Source of the DNA: CAYWBI01 sp964456445 | Lineage (GTDB): Bacteria > Calditrichota > Calditrichia > Calditrichales > J004 | Length of the DNA: 8,631 nt | Reading direction: 5' to 3' | Assembly: GCA_964456445.1 (NCBI GenBank) | Contig: CAYWBI010000162.1 | Coordinates: 1-8,631, forward strand | Shown: positions 7,808-8,631 of the stretch, piece by piece | How positions within the stretch are numbered: the stretch's first letter is position 1 | Layout: every line of letters starts with the position of its first letter | Made by a program: the position numbers and the translations under genes | The notes under the pieces: model-generated | Seen by the model: the letters and a program-made list of their open reading frames with translations, nothing else | Databases searched by the model: none | What the model was told of the DNA's origin: nothing

Positions 7808-7856
7808 AAACTATAAGTGCAACTCAGCATGACAATGGCCGGACCCCTTATAGTTT
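7808..7856. repeat. Perfect 10-bp inverted repeat in the ccoI leader
   Basis: AAACTATAAG at 7808-7817 and CTTATAGTTT at 7847-7856 are exact reverse complements, separated by 29 bp and ending 10 bp before the ccoI ATG. It could be an operator for a dimeric regulator or an mRNA hairpin affecting ccoI translation. On the minus strand the outer arm also lies close to a second, imperfect pairing (CCGGTCCCTTTT with AAGGGGTCCGG) reaching to about 7912. Confidence 0.55.
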
Positions 7857-7868
7857 CGGCATAATTGG

Positions 7869-7899
7869 CAATATAATACAACTTTGTCCGCAATACAAA
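7869..7899 (-). promoter_or_regulatory. Candidate Bacteroidota-type promoter for the cco operon
   Basis: On the minus strand TTTG (7899-7896) is followed after 20 bases by TATATTG (7875-7869). This resembles the Bacteroidota -33 TTTG / -7 TAnnTTTG promoter, with one departure in the -7 box. Transcription would begin about 60 bp before the ccoI start, so the 10-bp inverted repeat would lie in the 5' untranslated leader. The region is AT-rich and chance matches are easy. Confidence 0.25.
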
Positions 7900-8271
7900 T
7901 AAAAGGGACCGGGATGTAAAAACCAGCCATAAATTTGGCGGTGCCGGGCTAGTATTTCGACAATATACATTATAGTTTGTAGCGGTTATGTTATTTCTTT
8001 TCAACTTACAGCGATTTGGCTCTCCATGTGCTTTTATTGTAAAACAGGATAAATCTTTTCACCCGGTCTTGATGTTCAAAGGTTCGTTTGGATTTTTTCT
8101 TTTTTACTTAGGCAATTTTTATTAGACATAAACAATCCGGGTTCTTATACTTTTGTTGTTCTTATATTGAAAGGGCTATTATAAAATCAAAGTGATGTTT
8201 TACGGAAACCAACGGCATACTTAAAAGTTGTGTGCTTAAGTAGCTCTTAAACGATCTGTATTGGATAAAAA

Positions 8272-8631
8272 ATGAAAATTCAAAAATATCAAAAAAATTG
8301 CTTTAATAACTATAAAAAAGACATTGGATATCCAGAAACTTATACTTATTTATTTGGGAACTCTATTAATACTTTAGTCCCCATTGAAACGAAAATAAAT
8401 TTATGATTGTAGGTGCTTATCCATCAGCAAAATTTTTCACCATTAACAATATTCCTGATACGCCGGTTGCAGATAATGACTCACCATTCTCAAATGAATC
8501 ATATTTTGATGGCTCAAGAGTCAGAACAATTCCTTCTGGAAAAGAATTGAATGAAGTTATTTTGAGCCAAATAAGTATTGGCTCTACTGGTTTTTGTGTG
8601 GAAATAGAATACGCCTTTTAATGAACATGAA
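8272..8631 (+). pseudogene. Frame-disrupted gene resembling uracil-DNA-glycosylase-family proteins, partial
   Basis: Two adjoining plus-strand frames look like pieces of one protein. The first (8272-8406, 44 residues) contains GYPETYTYLFGNSINTLVP and ends at a TGA overlapping an ATG (ATGA, 8403-8406). The second (8403-8621, 72 residues) continues MIVGAYPSAKFFTI, then NDSPFSNESYFDGSRVRTIP and SGKELNEV. From memory this order resembles the N-terminal half of uracil-DNA-glycosylase-superfamily proteins (DNA base-excision repair). A one-base loss near 8398-8403 would explain the break. The second frame ends at 8621 after SIGSTGFCVEIEYAF, earlier and different from what I would expect, so a second lesion is likely. 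The stretch is more AT-rich than the cco genes. Two genuine overlapping small genes, or a sequencing error, remain possible. Confidence 0.5.

Larger units (their letters stand above)
7798..8271. other. 474-bp AT-rich intergenic region between divergent genes
   Basis: It separates ccoI (minus) from the disrupted plus-strand gene and should hold promoters for both. I find an inverted repeat and a Bacteroidota-style promoter candidate near ccoI, both listed separately. A TATAAT hexamer lies on the minus strand at 7974-7969 without a matching -35. ACTTAA/TTAAGT half-sites near 8219-8241 precede the plus-strand gene. No FNR-type box (TTGATN4ATCAA) is seen, nor any tRNA or convincing small gene. 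From about 8041 to 8271 I see nothing specific. Confidence 0.5.

Noticed and set aside
7798..8004. A 68-codon minus-strand frame ending directly before the ccoI ATG
   Set aside because: It starts with TTG without a ribosome binding site, has low-complexity composition with no recognisable domain, and overlaps the leader repeats and promoter candidate.
8069..8084. CTTGATGTTCAAAG as a regulator site
   Set aside because: It is only a four-base palindrome with a three-base spacer in AT-rich DNA; it does not match FNR or CRP spacing.
8061..8142. ACCCGG/CCGGGT inverted repeat about 70 bp apart
   Set aside because: Only six bases match across a long spacer, with no nearby feature to give it meaning.

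Overview
The window is dominated by one compact minus-strand operon for a cbb3-type (high-affinity, haem-copper) cytochrome c oxidase and its assembly machinery. In transcription order, from high to low coordinates, it reads ccoI (copper P-type ATPase), ccoS, ccoNO (catalytic subunit I fused to the cytochrome c subunit II), ccoQ, ccoP, ccoG and ccoH. The genes overlap by a few bases or are separated by 0-10 bp, so one polycistronic mRNA with coupled translation is likely. CcoS (5151-5330) and CcoQ (2837-3016) are short 59-residue membrane proteins read directly from the gaps between the larger genes.

The CcoN-CcoO fusion, the gene order with ccoI first, the CcoQ type with a lysine-rich stretch followed by a YMENLPL-like tail, and the generally weak Shine-Dalgarno sites all point to Bacteroidota or a close relative in the wider Bacteroidota/Ignavibacteriota/Calditrichota assemblage. 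Genus or species cannot be named from this window.

The genes work together as follows. CcoI moves Cu(I) across the inner membrane for the CuB centre. CcoG, with two 4Fe-4S cluster motifs, is a membrane ferredoxin-like protein linked to copper reduction. CcoS and CcoH act in maturation and assembly. CcoNO holds the low-spin haem b, the haem b3/CuB site and one haem c. CcoP brings electrons in through a single haem c, and CcoQ is the small accessory subunit. All ligands needed for an active oxidase are present.

Flanks: left of the operon is about 200 bp of AT-rich intergenic DNA, then the first 13 codons of another minus-strand gene with a strong ribosome binding site, cut by the window edge. 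Right of the operon is a 474-bp AT-rich intergenic region holding a weak promoter candidate and a perfect 10-bp inverted repeat just ahead of ccoI. Beyond it on the plus strand is a frame-disrupted gene resembling uracil-DNA-glycosylase-family proteins, also reaching the window edge.

I see no mobile element, CRISPR array, tRNA, rRNA or clearly novel multi-gene system. The points worth a second look are the disrupted plus-strand gene, the inverted repeat in the ccoI leader, the mono-haem CcoP paired with a fused CcoNO, and a GAG repeat that serves as both codons and ribosome binding site.
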